From assembly GCA_963402885.1 (NCBI GenBank), contig OY727097.1, positions 29,071,401-29,135,400 on the forward strand: a stretch of DNA of 64,000 nt. Direction: 5' to 3'. Both the position numbers and the translations under genes were made by a program. The notes beneath the pieces were generated by a model. It saw only the letters and a list, made by a program, of their open reading frames with translations, ran no database searches and was not told the DNA's origin. Position 1 is the stretch's first letter. Every line of letters starts with the position of its first letter. The DNA comes from Antedon bifida. Its lineage: Eukaryota; Echinodermata; Crinoidea; Comatulida; Antedonidae. Positions 1 to 13,400 of this stretch are shown here, one piece after another.

Positions 1-1374
1 AACAATAACATGTCAAAAGGAGTCTAGGAAAAACAACAATCACAAGCCTATAGCCTATGTTACAAAGGTAGCTTACATTACTATGGAGGAACTATTTATA
101 ATATTCTTTCATGCATTTAGCCTACTAGGAAAAATAACACATTTTATAATAATAAAAATGATTACAAAATAATAAATAAAATAGCATCATTCACACATAC
201 ATAATAACAATAGTTTTCGCTTTCGGCTGTTTTTAATCGACGCTCGTCGCCAATTTCAAACCAGAAAAACAACAGCTCTAAAACATCAAAGATGATATAC
301 TCAGCAGCAGCAATACTGATAATTGCCGTGATACAATACAATATTCACAATGATAATCCAAACAAGAAATCTTATTTCCCCCTACAAGGCCACGGTCGCT
401 TTCTCCCGGCCATCTGTCTTCTTGAACACGCCCAGAGTAGGCCTACAGTATTCTTCGCAAATTAATAAATATTTTCTTAGAAACAAACGCCGATGGTGAA
501 AATCCATCAATCTTTTTGAAAAGTACGCGACCAGGGCAATAAACTCTTAACATAGAAAATATAATTTTATATTGTTAAATTAGTGAGTTAATGCGTGTTG
601 TTGAGCATGTTTTTTCATGAAAAGGGCGCTATATAAAATGTGGTCACATTTATTATTATTATCATAGAGGCTTAGTTTATAGGTAATTAATTAGGTAAAA
701 TTAATTTTTGGTATTATTATCATTATTATTCGATGCTGCTTATAGTGAGTTAAGTAAATGTATTGTTTAAAAACGCCCATGCCTTTTATTTATTATTATA
801 TAGGTTCTCGTTCATACGCAAATAAAAGTCATTCGTTGTACGATAATTATCATGTACCGAAGAAAGAGGGCGGTATATTAAGTTATTGGCTTGAGTGAAC
901 GTTTCTTTCTTGTTTCCATTCTTCCTATCTTAATTGTATTTAGTTCCTAATAATAATAATAATAACATTTTTTTTTTCAAATAAGGTTTTTGCTAAGATA
1001 TTTAAATCATGTATTATTTAATTGCGACCAAATCCCAAAACATTGGTTATCATTTGAAATTTACTTACTTTTTTTCATACAAATTTTAGATAAAGAGTAG
1101 GTTAATTTTTGTTTTATTTGTGTAATATTTATATTGTTGTACTAAAGTTTTTTTTGTTTAAACATGGACCTATAAATTAGTCTAATCTAATTTATAGGTC
1201 CATGGTTTAAATAAAAAAAATATATGCCGTTTGACAAAGATTTTAATACTGTGTATTGCTTTATTAATATTAATCGTTAAGTTGTGATAATGAAAAAATG
1301 AGTGTTGCCGCCCTCTATGTGTTCTCTCCACGTTCTTACTTTTTTCTTGTCTCGAAAAAAGGAGGTAAACAAAA
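1..1374. other. Upstream intergenic region of INTU, no gene seen
   Basis: A+T-rich sequence with no coding stretch or exon-like segment that I can support. It contains the 18-bp-arm hairpin listed separately. The last 60 bases before 1375 are richer in C and G and probably hold the INTU promoter or 5' UTR, but no TATA box at a convincing distance could be identified. Confidence 0.5.
1149..1222. repeat. Near-perfect hairpin (foldback)
   Basis: The arms CATGGACCTATAAATTAG (1163-1180) and its exact reverse complement (1187-1204) enclose a 6-nt spacer. Pairing continues outward with one offset base into T-rich (left) and A-rich (right) flanks, giving arms of about 35 nt in all. It could be a tiny foldback transposon remnant or a structured RNA; nothing shows which. 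Confidence 0.75.
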
Positions 1375-1422
1375 ATGGCGAGAAATTTTGTCGAAGTCGT
1401 AGGCTATAAAAAGGGACACTAA
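1375..1422 (+). promoter_or_regulatory. Possible upstream ORF in INTU leader
   Basis: An ATG in good context (AAAAATGGCG) opens a 15-codon ORF that stops at 1420-1422, leaving 12 nt before the INTU ATG at 1435. The AAnATGGCG context also resembles a YY1 or TISU-type initiator motif. The transcription start is unknown, so it may not be in the mRNA. A second ATG at 1428 is out of frame and overlaps the INTU start. Confidence 0.4.
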
Positions 1423-1434
1423 TTAGGATGAATA

Positions 1435-4400
1435 ATGGCTTACAAGTATATTTATGATGACTCTCATGAAGGCTACTATAACCGGCAGTATGATGGCCGT
1501 AATTTTGAGCAGCAGAGAAGTATTTTAGAAGAAGAAATAAGTGACGATTGTAGTAGCTGCAGCAGTTACACGGACTCGGAGTCGTATTATTCAGACGATG
1601 AGTAAGTTGATGAGTGTCTGAGCTGAGTGAGGCTCTAACTAAAGGCCCACCCTAGCTAGCTAGGGTTAGTCTTGGTCTAGCATAGCTAGGTTAAGACTAA
1701 TTAATCATAATTAACTACTTTTCGGTGTTAACGTTTTTCTTTTGCCTAAACATCATAAATTAGTAGTTACACGCAGAATAAAATATATAATATAAATTAT
1801 AGATAGGCCTAACTAAGTATATTTTCACTTTATAATTAAATAAATAATAAATTATTGTCTTTAATTTAATTTTAATTTAAATACTAGGCCGCCTAGGCCT
1901 AAATATTTATTAAATGTATTGTTTGTGCTTTTTGATACTTGTCACGAATTTTAAAGAAGTGCAAGTGGCTATCGACACGGTTACAACCATGCATGTTATT
2001 GTTATTTATTATTTTCCTATCTGCACGGTTGGCTGTTCGTCTTGATGATAGTACTGAACTTACTGAAATGCCGCTCCTACCATCTCTAGACCCCCGGGAG
2101 AGGTGCATCATTTATTCGATGTGTGTCATACCTTATGAATACCATACCCATTCGTTAACAAAAATGACTTAGGTTTAGGTGACCATAACGCACCCATTTT
2201 GAAATGCACTGTCATCATGATGTTGTTCATGATATTGTGAGTGGTAAAGTGGCGGGCATTGACACGCCATTGTTCATTGATGTGACGTACCATCTAGGTT
2301 TTTTTTACGCATCCTTTCCTCAATAATTATTTGTACATGACGTACCTCTCCCGTGGGTCGTATAGTGGGCAGTACCGTCATACAATTGATAAGTGCATAT
2401 AAGTGTCTACAAACTACACCAGTTAATTATCCACAAATAACACCAGTTAATTATCCATTTGCTTACTGTATAATATACAGTATCTAGCAATCAATATTTT
2501 GAACATCTTCAATTTACAAATAGACTTTGAAAAAAACCAATAAATTGACTTTTATGTTCTCGTAACTGTCTTGTGAAGTACAGTATGTAAACATGTTGTA
2601 TGCCATGGGTTACTGTGGCATTGTCAAAACTCTACAATAGTCATATTCAAACTGTCGTACAGTAGGCCTATTTTATTGTGTGTTATGCCATGTATTTTGT
2701 GTCGTACTGTAGGCCTGTTTTTGTTCTTGACCTATTTTTGTTTTTGTTGTTTGTGCCATGCATTTTGTATGGACGATGTGTGACATACAGCAGTAGCGTC
2801 ACAATAAGAATGCGTAGTCTGGTAAAAGTGGGTTTAGGAAATATAGTGTTTATTAATATTAGTAATGTATAATGTATGACTGCAAAACAAATCCAAAATA
2901 GAATTTATTGAAAAATGTGTGACAGAGCTGTTATGGCTAATATTAATTAATATTAATAATTGTCCCCCTGAAAAAATAATTCTAAACAAAATTTGTTTTG
3001 AATATGCCATTTTAATGTCACATAATAGTTATTATCCATTTTTGACCAAAAATTGGGTAGGAAAAAAATGTATTAACTGTACAGTACCTGAAGAAACTGT
3101 AATTTAAAGCAAAAAAATAGTCAAATTGGCTACGAAAGTGATTAACTTGATTAAAACTACAAAATAACCTATCCAAAGTCTGATTTAATTAATCTTTATT
3201 TTTCATGTTTTTCGTGGACAATACATCTTAATTCTGGATCCACTAGTAGTAGTAGTAGTAGTAGAGGATCTAATCCAAATGTCCTAAACTTTGTGTTTAA
3301 ACTTACGACCAATAGGCATACTGTATGTCATAGTGATGAATGCAGGTTGAGGTGTAAAGTACACGGCAGTCACAACCTGATATTTATCACATGTCCTAAT
3401 AGTGAGCATGATTAATTGTTCAACATTTAATTTATTTCAATCCATGTTGTCAGAATCAATGTGTATAAATGAATCACTTATATTTATGGTAGCGCTCTAA
3501 TCTGAAACTACTAAACGCGCATATATTATTTTCCAGTCCAAGACCTCTCAACAAGGCATGATTGTTTTACGCTAGAATTCAATATTTCACAAGAATTCTT
3601 TCCAATTTGAAACATGAGAATGAAAAGTTGTTTTTTTAAACAGGTTTTGATAACAATTTTAAATACTTAAAATATTTAATTTCCTTTATAGTGGTCTGGA
3701 ACCAGTGTGGGCAGGTGCTGTACAACCAAAAGGTGACCTTTTCTTCATTGACCCTGGCCGTACCTCATCGGATAAAGTCCCAGAGTCTCCGCAGATAAAC
3801 GGAACACCAGAACCTACCAAGAACAAACTCCATGCATTGAAAAAGAAAATTGTCAGGCGAAAAAATGGCGCATTGCAAAAACATTTACCAGACTTCAACC
3901 ACAATGGTACCGTCATCACTAACAACTATGCTAAGGTCACACTGCGAAAGATTGTTCGATTAAAATTGACCTCTGAACCTTGCAATGGTCAAACAAGACT
4001 GGACACCCTTTTGGGAATTATCCCTGGACGTTTTTCAAAGTCGGCAAATTCACCGGTGTCGGCTGCGGGGGATAAAATTCTAAGAAATGGAAAGGTGACG
4101 GAGATTGATAAGCGAGTAATGGTTCAGGGATTGTTGCCTGCGGGACCGGCTTTGGAATCTGGACAAATTAATATAGGTGAGGTTTTATTCTTTGTAAAAA
4201 TGCTGGTAAAAAACAGTAATATTTCATTTAGCTTGTCACCACTTAAAAAGACTATACTGTAATTAACAGCATGCGATCATGTCTCCTTGGTTACTGACAT
4301 ACTAGAATCAATTTCATAATTAGTAAATTGACTCATGTTTTAATTAAAATCAATCTGTTTCCAACCAGGATAATTATTTCTTGTTTACAATGAATGTGTA

Positions 4401-7400
4401 CCGTACACTATCTATCAAAGTGACTACATTTAGTTATTGCATATACTGACTCAGAGTTCTAACAAGGCAATCTAACAACAGGATGCTGAGCTCCGGAGGT
4501 CAAAGGGTTTAACTGTGGCTGTGACACGCCCCTTAACAACAGACACAGTGCGCCACAATATATAGTACAGTACTGTTTGTATTTGTGACAGCCAGACATA
4601 AGATCAAAAGACTGTTACAAGTTCCTATCTTGCCAAGGCGAGCTCATTGTCCTGTTGTTAGATTGCCTTGATTCTACAGTATGCAACATTTTATAGAAAA
4701 TGTATTCAAGATTTGAACAACAATCAAAGCTAGTACTGTGCTGAAAAACTAATTTTTTAAAGAAATTACTAATTGGAAAATACTGCTTTACTACTTTTAT
4801 GTATAACCAGGTCTACTGTATGTGATTACTGTAGATGATGTATAGCTCAGAGGAAAATGTATTCATTAGTGATATTAAACATCCAGTACCTACCAGATCT
4901 CAGAAATACAAATTGGGTTATCCTAAACAAAACAACCAATTACTTAGGTTAAGCTACCAATTAAATGATAACCCTTGAGAAAAAGGGAGTGGTGGTTGTT
5001 GTGCACACTGCTGTAGGCATTATGTAGGTCGTCGGAGGAATGTCAAAGCTTTAAAAGAGGTTTGTTATTGTAACTGGAGTATTTGAGAGTCTGTAAAAGG
5101 AATTTGTGAGCCTATAAACCGTATTAACTGGGTATTAAACTGTTACTACACATGTAAAATTAGAAAGCTTTCTTACACCATATGTTCTGCTGTTGTCAGG
5201 ATTTTTTTATACAGCATATTGAGTATGCTTTCGTGCAATTTGAAATAATCAATTTTTGTATGCTGCTGTCATATATTACAGTGTACTGTATATTAGTTTT
5301 ATTTCTGTCCAATTTTTTCTGGAGCATTTCTTTTGAATAAACTATAAAGTACATCATAATTACTAAACTTCCTATAATCAGCAACACCACTATCATTGTC
5401 GTTGTCATTATCATCATTATGATGATCATCATCATTATCATCATCATTATTATCATCAGTATCATCATCAGCATCATCATTATTATCATCATGATGATGA
5501 TCATCATCTGCATCATTGTCATCATTATCATTATCATCACCATCATCATTATCATCATTATCATTAACATCATCATCATTATCACCATCATCATCATTAT
5601 CACCTTCATCATTATCATCATCATCATTATCACCTTCATCATTATCATCATCAGCATCATTATCACCATCATTAACATCATTATCATCATAATCATCATT
5701 GTCATCATCATTATCATATCATCATAATCAACATCATATCATGATGATGATGATCATCATCATCATAATCATCAATACATCATCATCCATAAAAGAAAAC
5801 CAATACAACTGTATTGTTCATGCTAAAGCTGGCTTCATCTGACACATAATATATTTTCTATTGATCAGCTTTTCCTGTTGCTTCCTGCAATCTTCTGCTC
5901 TGAGCAATAGCCTCAGTAGATTTGAATGACCCCTTTCATTTCTGCTTCCTTCATTTCACAGGTGACTGGTTGGTAGCGATCAATGATGTTGAAGTTGGAC
6001 TTCACAATCTTAATAATGTCTTGACATCCATACCAAATGCACCTACTGTAAGTTGACTATTATTATGTAGTTAGTAGCACTGTAAAATCATCGGATATTT
6101 ATATTGAATTTAATTTTAAAAACAACATTAAGTTTGTCTTTGTCAGATATTTTATGCAAATTATTTAAGGCATGATATAGAATTTCTTCCACCCCAGAAA
6201 ATGTTTATTTCTGTTTTTTTGACATATAGATTAATATACTGAATTGAATTGTTAATTGTCCAAGAACATTAAAAACAAATACAATTGTCACTCAAATTGT
6301 CAAAGTAATTAAATAATAATAAATTAAATAATTAATGAATTTTTTATCAGGTTAACGTTACGATAGAAAGCCTAGGATATGAAGGGAAGGACACGTTTAT
6401 CACCCAACCAACTAGATCGCCACCCACAAGCAACTTGGTTAAACTTATTAGCGGGGAAAGACTAGAAGAGACACAGCAGACCCTTAGTGGCACGCCACAT
6501 GCTATTATGTTCCTCACCCTGGGAAAAGATGACAAAGACTCTGGAAATGTAAGTACCCTCATTTTGTCACTACTGCCGTGCCATAGTGGCTATGAGCACT
6601 CACTAGCCAAACCTAGGGACCGCAAAGCTTTATGGAGCTTTACACTTGGTTCCCACTAGAGTTGCCACACAACACAAGCACAAGCAAGCAAGCAATGGAT
6701 TACTTGTTACTTGTTTGTGTTGGGTCTACGTCCTTGCGATGCGTCTACGTCCTTGCGATGCGTCTACGTCCTTGTGTTGCGCCTTGGGAACCAAGCTTAA
6801 GGAGCCACAGATCATGAGTAGCCCCAATGCAACTGCTCAGCATTGGAGGGCCCCTTAGGGGTGCTAAACCAGGGGCCTTATCCCCGTGCATTACGTCACT
6901 GCATTACTTTTATCAATTGACATTTATAAGCAAATTCCTAATTGTCACTTTTATTCATTAAACACAATATTAACCTAAAAATTTGCATTCAGAAGAAAGA
7001 GGGAATGTATTCATCAGATTATATTGAAAATCACAGTTTTCTTTTTATTCTCTGCTAAAAATATCCACAGTAAAGTTGTCAAATTGATGGATTACAGGAT
7101 AAATTGCTTTGCTGTGCTAAATGGCACTAAGGTTGCTATAGGCATACACAATGCTTAGCCTGAATGACTGTACACGTGCACAGCCACAAAAGGTAGTCCA
7201 TCCTCCTGTGCAAATCGGTCTGTGCTTCTTTTTTTATAAATGCTTGTGGTAACAGACAGGGTTAAATAAACTAGACATAATATGTTGTAAGTTTGTTTAA
7301 AATTTGGAGTTATAAAGTAGATGTTAGATTGTACTAGATACTCTTTTAAGTTTATCTTTAAATCATTACGCAGAACGCCTTATGATGATTGAGAAAATAA

Positions 7401-10400
7401 AATCTGTTATTTAATACTGTTGCACCTTTCTCAACACTAGACATTTAAATATTTATTTATTTACATACTTTTTTTCGTTTTAAGGAAATTTTATTCCGTT
7501 ACCCAGAAGGCAGTGCATCTCAGAAGCTATCGGCCATTCAGGGGTTGTTTATCACCCTTGGCGACATGTTACTCAAGTTGACGAGCAGCAAGGTAACCAG
7601 GTATGTATTGATGTCGCCAAAGCTTGTTTATTTATTTGTAGGTATCTCTGAGTTTATTCCATAAGAATCATCAAAATCATTAATTAAAATATAATAAAAT
7701 AAGTAAAAATAATTTGATAATTAGACCTATAGGAAAAGAGATTTTATTACAGGTATAGAGACATTTTAAACTACCTAGTGATATTAATTGTTAAAGAGAT
7801 TTGTGAAAAAAACTACCTCAACTTGGATTTGAACCAGGAATCTTCTGCTTGATATGCAGATAACCTACAGTACCATTAGACCACTGGAGGTTTCATAGTA
7901 CAGTTTAATATCATAAAATAACCTTATTTCTCACGACTTCAAGATATGTATGTTATTGTAGGTTTAATACACCACACTCACACTATGCTAGCTTGTAATT
8001 TGAGTTAAACCCTTTTTAACAGTAACCATTGTCTACTTAAGTTGACCTCTAGGGAGTTATTACCCTCCGTCGGCCATTACAACCTCTATTGTAATAGAGC
8101 TGGATCAAAATTCTCCCAGTGAGTTTGTGTTGTAGACACAATACAACACAATAGTACCATGTACTGTTATTTGCCTTTGCAATATACCTGATACACACAC
8201 GCGGTATAACTAATAGTTAACTTCTATAAACTATTGTTTGGACAAGTAGTTAGTACAGTATAAATAACAAATTTGTTTTTTTAAAGAAAGTGCATACTGT
8301 ATTTGCCAGGTATACATGGATTTTATAGTCTATATAGCTATATTGGTGACATTCTCTAGGGTTTATTGTCATTGATAGGCTCTTGAAATATTAAGTAAAT
8401 ATTTAAGTGTGGTAACTGTTACCATAAAACAAGCATGGTAAAATGCAAACTTGTATAAATATTGATTGTGAATATAAAACTTAAGGAATTAAATAGGTTC
8501 AATATTTGAATCGCTTACACACACACTAGAACGAAAAGAAGCAAGAATTTACAATTCTCTGAAAATGACCAGTCGATTTATTGATGCGTAAAATGCACAC
8601 GTACTTGTCCATTTTGTTTTAGTTTGTATAGGTCCATTATCTGATACTGTAAGGGTCAAATGTCATGGTGTAATTTGGTAACTAACTCAATATCTATGAC
8701 CGACCTAATTTCTACAGTAGTTTAATCATGATTTTGTAGCTGATAATTGGAATCTGATTTTCTCATTTACTGTAAAGCAATGGTCATAACTCAATGTTCA
8801 TTATGGCCTTGTAGATCAGAATAAAGAGCTTTTCAATTCAAAGTGGTGGATCCTGGATTTTGTAGAGAAAAGAGAGAAATGAAGTGCTGAACTTAATTTG
8901 CATCTTTTGCATTACAATTTGTGAAATTTAGAGGGGGGCTGGGCTGGCTGAAAACCCCTCCCCCTACCCCTTGAATCCGCCCCCGGTTTAAAGCATTAAA
9001 ATGTTCCTACATACAGTGTTTATTACAGTCTCAAAACACCACAAATATTGTATAGGATAAAATAGAATTCAGAATTAGGCTACTGAGTTTGTTTGACACC
9101 TTGTATAACAGGTCCTAGATTGTGTCTGATTCTTCTGGCATTGTTTGATAGTAAAGATTTAGTCATGTGTGTAAGTTAGACACAATAACACCTTACAGGG
9201 ACAACTTCCACCTCATTTCAACTATAGTAAGCCCTGAACAAAACAGTCATTACTAAACAAATCAATTGCAATAGTTTATTGTTGAGTATTTTCTATAGAG
9301 AGATACTGTACATGGTTGAGACAGGGTTAGGCCTGCCAAGGTTAGTCCTCCTGTTAACTTGCCTAGATGTAAATCCCTGTATAATGCAGATTGTTTATGA
9401 CATTTATTTAAAGATATATTGTCCCACTGAAAAAATATTTATTTTACATTTTTTTTTTTGAATATGCCATTTTTATTTCGCATAAATAGTTCACTTTGAT
9501 CGAAAACTGGATCCCCCCAAAAAAAAACACTGTAATTTAAAGCAAAAAATAGTCAAAAATCATAATATAGCATTAAACCCATTGCTCTATGATCAGACAC
9601 AATGAATACATTTTCTCATTTAATCACTACTTTTTTAAATCATTTTTTCCAGTTCTTCCGTTATATCTGGCGGCACAACAATCCACGTGGCCTATTATCA
9701 ACATGAGACGGAGGTGATGGTGTTAGCGGCTCCAGCTAAGAATTTATCACGTTACCAAATAGTCGGGATAATGAATGATACGGTGCGACTACTGGAGTAT
9801 ATGTATGGTTCGGTCCCAAGGTAAATGCGATTTTGGTATTAATTTGAGTTTAACTCATTAAATTTTTATTTTTATCTTAACTAATCAATGGATAATTAAT
9901 ATCTTGAGTTGGGAAAGTGGAGCCTATTCTCTATACTGTATCTAAACTTGTCTAGTATCATAGGCACATTCTGTGATACAGCTGTGATGGCTGTATCATA
10001 GACCATAGCCTAACCATTAACAGTACATACATAACACCACATGTGATACAGATGAGATACTGTATTATGGAATTAGACTACGATACTTGGCAAATATTGT
10101 CATATGTAGAGATACAGCACTATATGTGGATAATCAGGTGAAAATGTTGTATTATGCCTGTTAACATGTTTGCATAGATGGAAAACTATGGATGGAAGAG
10201 ATATTGACATTATTTTATTTGTTTTCTTGTCAGAGCATTCACAGAAGCAGATAATCACCCTAGGTTGTGCCATTTATTCTCCATTCTCTTCCAACAACTT
10301 TTAAACCCTGACATTGATTCAAAACTCTCCCACGGTCTTGTCTTCCTCAACCTGCTTCCTGCCGTCAGAGGTCTTGATCTTCCAGAAGAACACAAAGTCA

Positions 10401-13400
10401 ACGTAGACAGCAGTCTGAGCGAGCTGGAAGCGGCTGACTTTGCCGAGATGTCGGACGTACACTACGACGATCGTCGGCCGTACGTGATCCTCGGTACTTG
10501 CATCTATTATAAGGACTTTTTACTAGCGAACCATTTGCCAAAGAACGATCTGTTAGATATTGATATCTACTGCCGTTACTTTTGTTTGTTGTCGTTGGCG
10601 ACTGAACAACGCATGGGACAGCTTGTTGTATGGCGCGAGGTGTTTCCTTCCGTTTCCAACGAACCGGAATCTACCGGCTACACACGACCTCATGGGCGTT
10701 ACTTTCTTTTAATCGTAGGAATTGTAAGTATTTCATTTCTTTATTATTATAACCAAGGCTAACAACAGGACACTGAGCTCGCCTTGACAAGATAGGAACT
10801 CGTAACAGTCCTTTGATCGCATGTCTGGCTGCGTCAAATACCAACAGTACTGTACTATGTACATATACACTTGCGGTGTCTGTTAAGGGGTGTAAAACTG
10901 ATCATATCGCAGCCACAGATAAACCCTTTGATCTCTGGAGCTCAGCATCCTGTGGTTAGGTTGCCTTGTTATAACACATTCACATAATCCTGGTGATTAT
11001 TATACAGCTCGCATCATTTTTTTTGTTGCATAAGGGAATTGTATATGCTCTCAGATGTGCACTAAAAATGTTGCCTTTATAGGTTATATTGTCTCATTTA
11101 CAATTATTTGTTGTGCTTTTTTTAGAAACATAGTGTTCTATGTATGTTATTAGAATCTGCTGGTTGTGCTGCAAGGTATGTACATTATATTTTTTCAATA
11201 ATTAAATTTTAAAAATAATTCTGTTACACCTAACAATAACACACTTACACCAAACAATAACACATTATATACAAATCTAGTCACAATCCAGTTGGACAAT
11301 ACCTAGGCCTCAAGAGACTTAATTTTAATAAGTACTGTATGAGTTTTCCATAGTGTAATTGGCGAGTCATGTAGTTGCTGGTGAATAGTGGAACATGAAT
11401 TTGATAATAATATGGTTTATTTAATTGTGTTTGTTTTGTTACTGTTGTAGGGCTATAGGCAATCCAAGCCCAGACCCATTTTATGTAGACCAAGCTAGGG
11501 CTACTTTACTTCACCTTGACGCCATTGGCATCCCTAAAGCCTGTGAAGATAGGTAAGTGCTATCAACCTTGTAAGAATATAGTTGTTTTACTGTGAAAGT
11601 TCAATTATAAGGCTTCTGTATCCTGTGCTTTTGTTAATTTGATTAAACAAGATTCCAGTCAATTCATTAGGTAGCATTGTTTTCTGACTTTATAGCCATG
11701 ACATTTTGAAATGAAGAATTATAGGTTTCATTTAATTTCAAAATGTTTCAATAACGAATTCAATTAATACCTCTCTAAGCTGATTAGTTAGGCCTGCATT
11801 TTGAATTGTAGGCTCTCATACTGTACTTTGTATACTTGTAGCTGGAGAACAGCAAAGCTTAATTCTGGGATATACTGTAGAGGCTAGGCAAATAATATAA
11901 GCCTCTCTTGAGTACTACTTCACTTCTTGTGTAGGGTTCAATCAATTAAATTCAACATTTTTATTTACAGTTCGAACTTTAGTCATAGTATTTATCTTGA
12001 TTTTTTTGAGCAAATGAAATGTTTTTCGTTTCAGGTTAACTGTGCCACCAATCCCGGCCTTATCCTGTGCTGATTGGTTCTTTCCTCTTCCGCGTGGCTC
12101 CAGTGATACCGGGACATCGGTACAAGCGCTGCAAGCATCGCCAATGCTAAGTAAACTACATAGCCAATCACCTGCCAGAGGTCGTAAAACACTTCACGTT
12201 GAGACGCCCACCAGTAGACGGAGTTCCTTATCGTCCGGACCTTCATTAGGAACTCCGGCCTCCAAACGACGTAACAAAGAATCGGACAATGATAGCGAAG
12301 TAAGCCCTATGAATTCACGCGCCAACAGCACTCAGTCATCGCCAAATTCAGGACGGAGGCATGATCACCAGAGAATGAACTCTGACCTTTCTGGGTCGGA
12401 GGGCAGTAGTGAAGTTTACAGAGTAAGACCATTTTAAAATGTTACTGAACTTAATTGCATACAGTTGTGGACGAAATATTTCAGCAAAATTAATTTACTA
12501 GATGTAAATGAATTAAATTCAAAAGACATTTATTTACGTCCAAAAGACAAAAAGTAAAACAGATTGAGATTATTCAAAAAATGGACGAAGGCAGGATCCC
12601 AAAAAGATGAAATCTTGTGGCAGGATTGCCTTGAAAAAAATTACCTTTTCCTTTGCCATAACTTTCTGTTTTTACCTATAAATATAAAGTCGGTCGATTT
12701 TGACTCCAAACATAGCGTGTGAGAATGTGGTATTTTTATTAGCAAAATGTTATCGCATCGACGGTGAGCTTTGCCCCGACACGTTTGCTGGTACTCAAAT
12801 TAGGTACGTTTTAAACTTGAAAGGAAATAAACATGAATCTGTTAATGCCTGCAAAAGTACACAAATCTGTCAACACTCTATGTTTTTACACCACCTGTGG
12901 ACAGTGCATACCAAATTCATTGCATTGCAAAGATATTAAAGCTGCCTTTAACTCACTGTAATTTGTGCTAGGAATGTTCTTTTTAATTCACTTTTAATCC
13001 AACCTTTACTAGATGTAACAAATAGTAAGCAATTTTTTTTTTATACATTAATAAATTCTGCAAATTTTGAATTTACAAAAACTGGCAAATCAAGCTTTGC
13101 TAGACTAAAACATAACTATTTTTTCCAAAACAGCTACTTTAAAAAATTCTTAACAAATTTTTTTTTTTCACAATTTTTTTGTTGAATATGTCATTTTAAT
13201 GTCACATAATTGTTATTCACTTTATTCAATTGGATCGAAGAAAAAAAATATTTACCTAAAAAAAATGTAATACAATACATCTTTAACTAGCAATTATGAA
13301 AAATCTACTAGCAATTTTCTAGTTTTCTAGGGTGAAATTCGAGCCATAGTAATGAAATAAATAATAATGTGAACTTATTAACATTTACAGTGGATTGAAC

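Noticed and set aside
1899-3107. Short ORFs in INTU intron 1
   Set aside because: All are short, A+T-rich, without splice context, and one runs through a family B repeat.
5196-5727. Long Met/Ile-rich open frames on both strands
   Set aside because: They are translations of the (ATC)n microsatellite; no start or splice context and no real protein composition.
12700-12939. 79-codon Cys-containing frame in INTU intron 10
   Set aside because: It has no ATG near its start, no splice sites in phase and no motif; it lies in repeat-rich intron.
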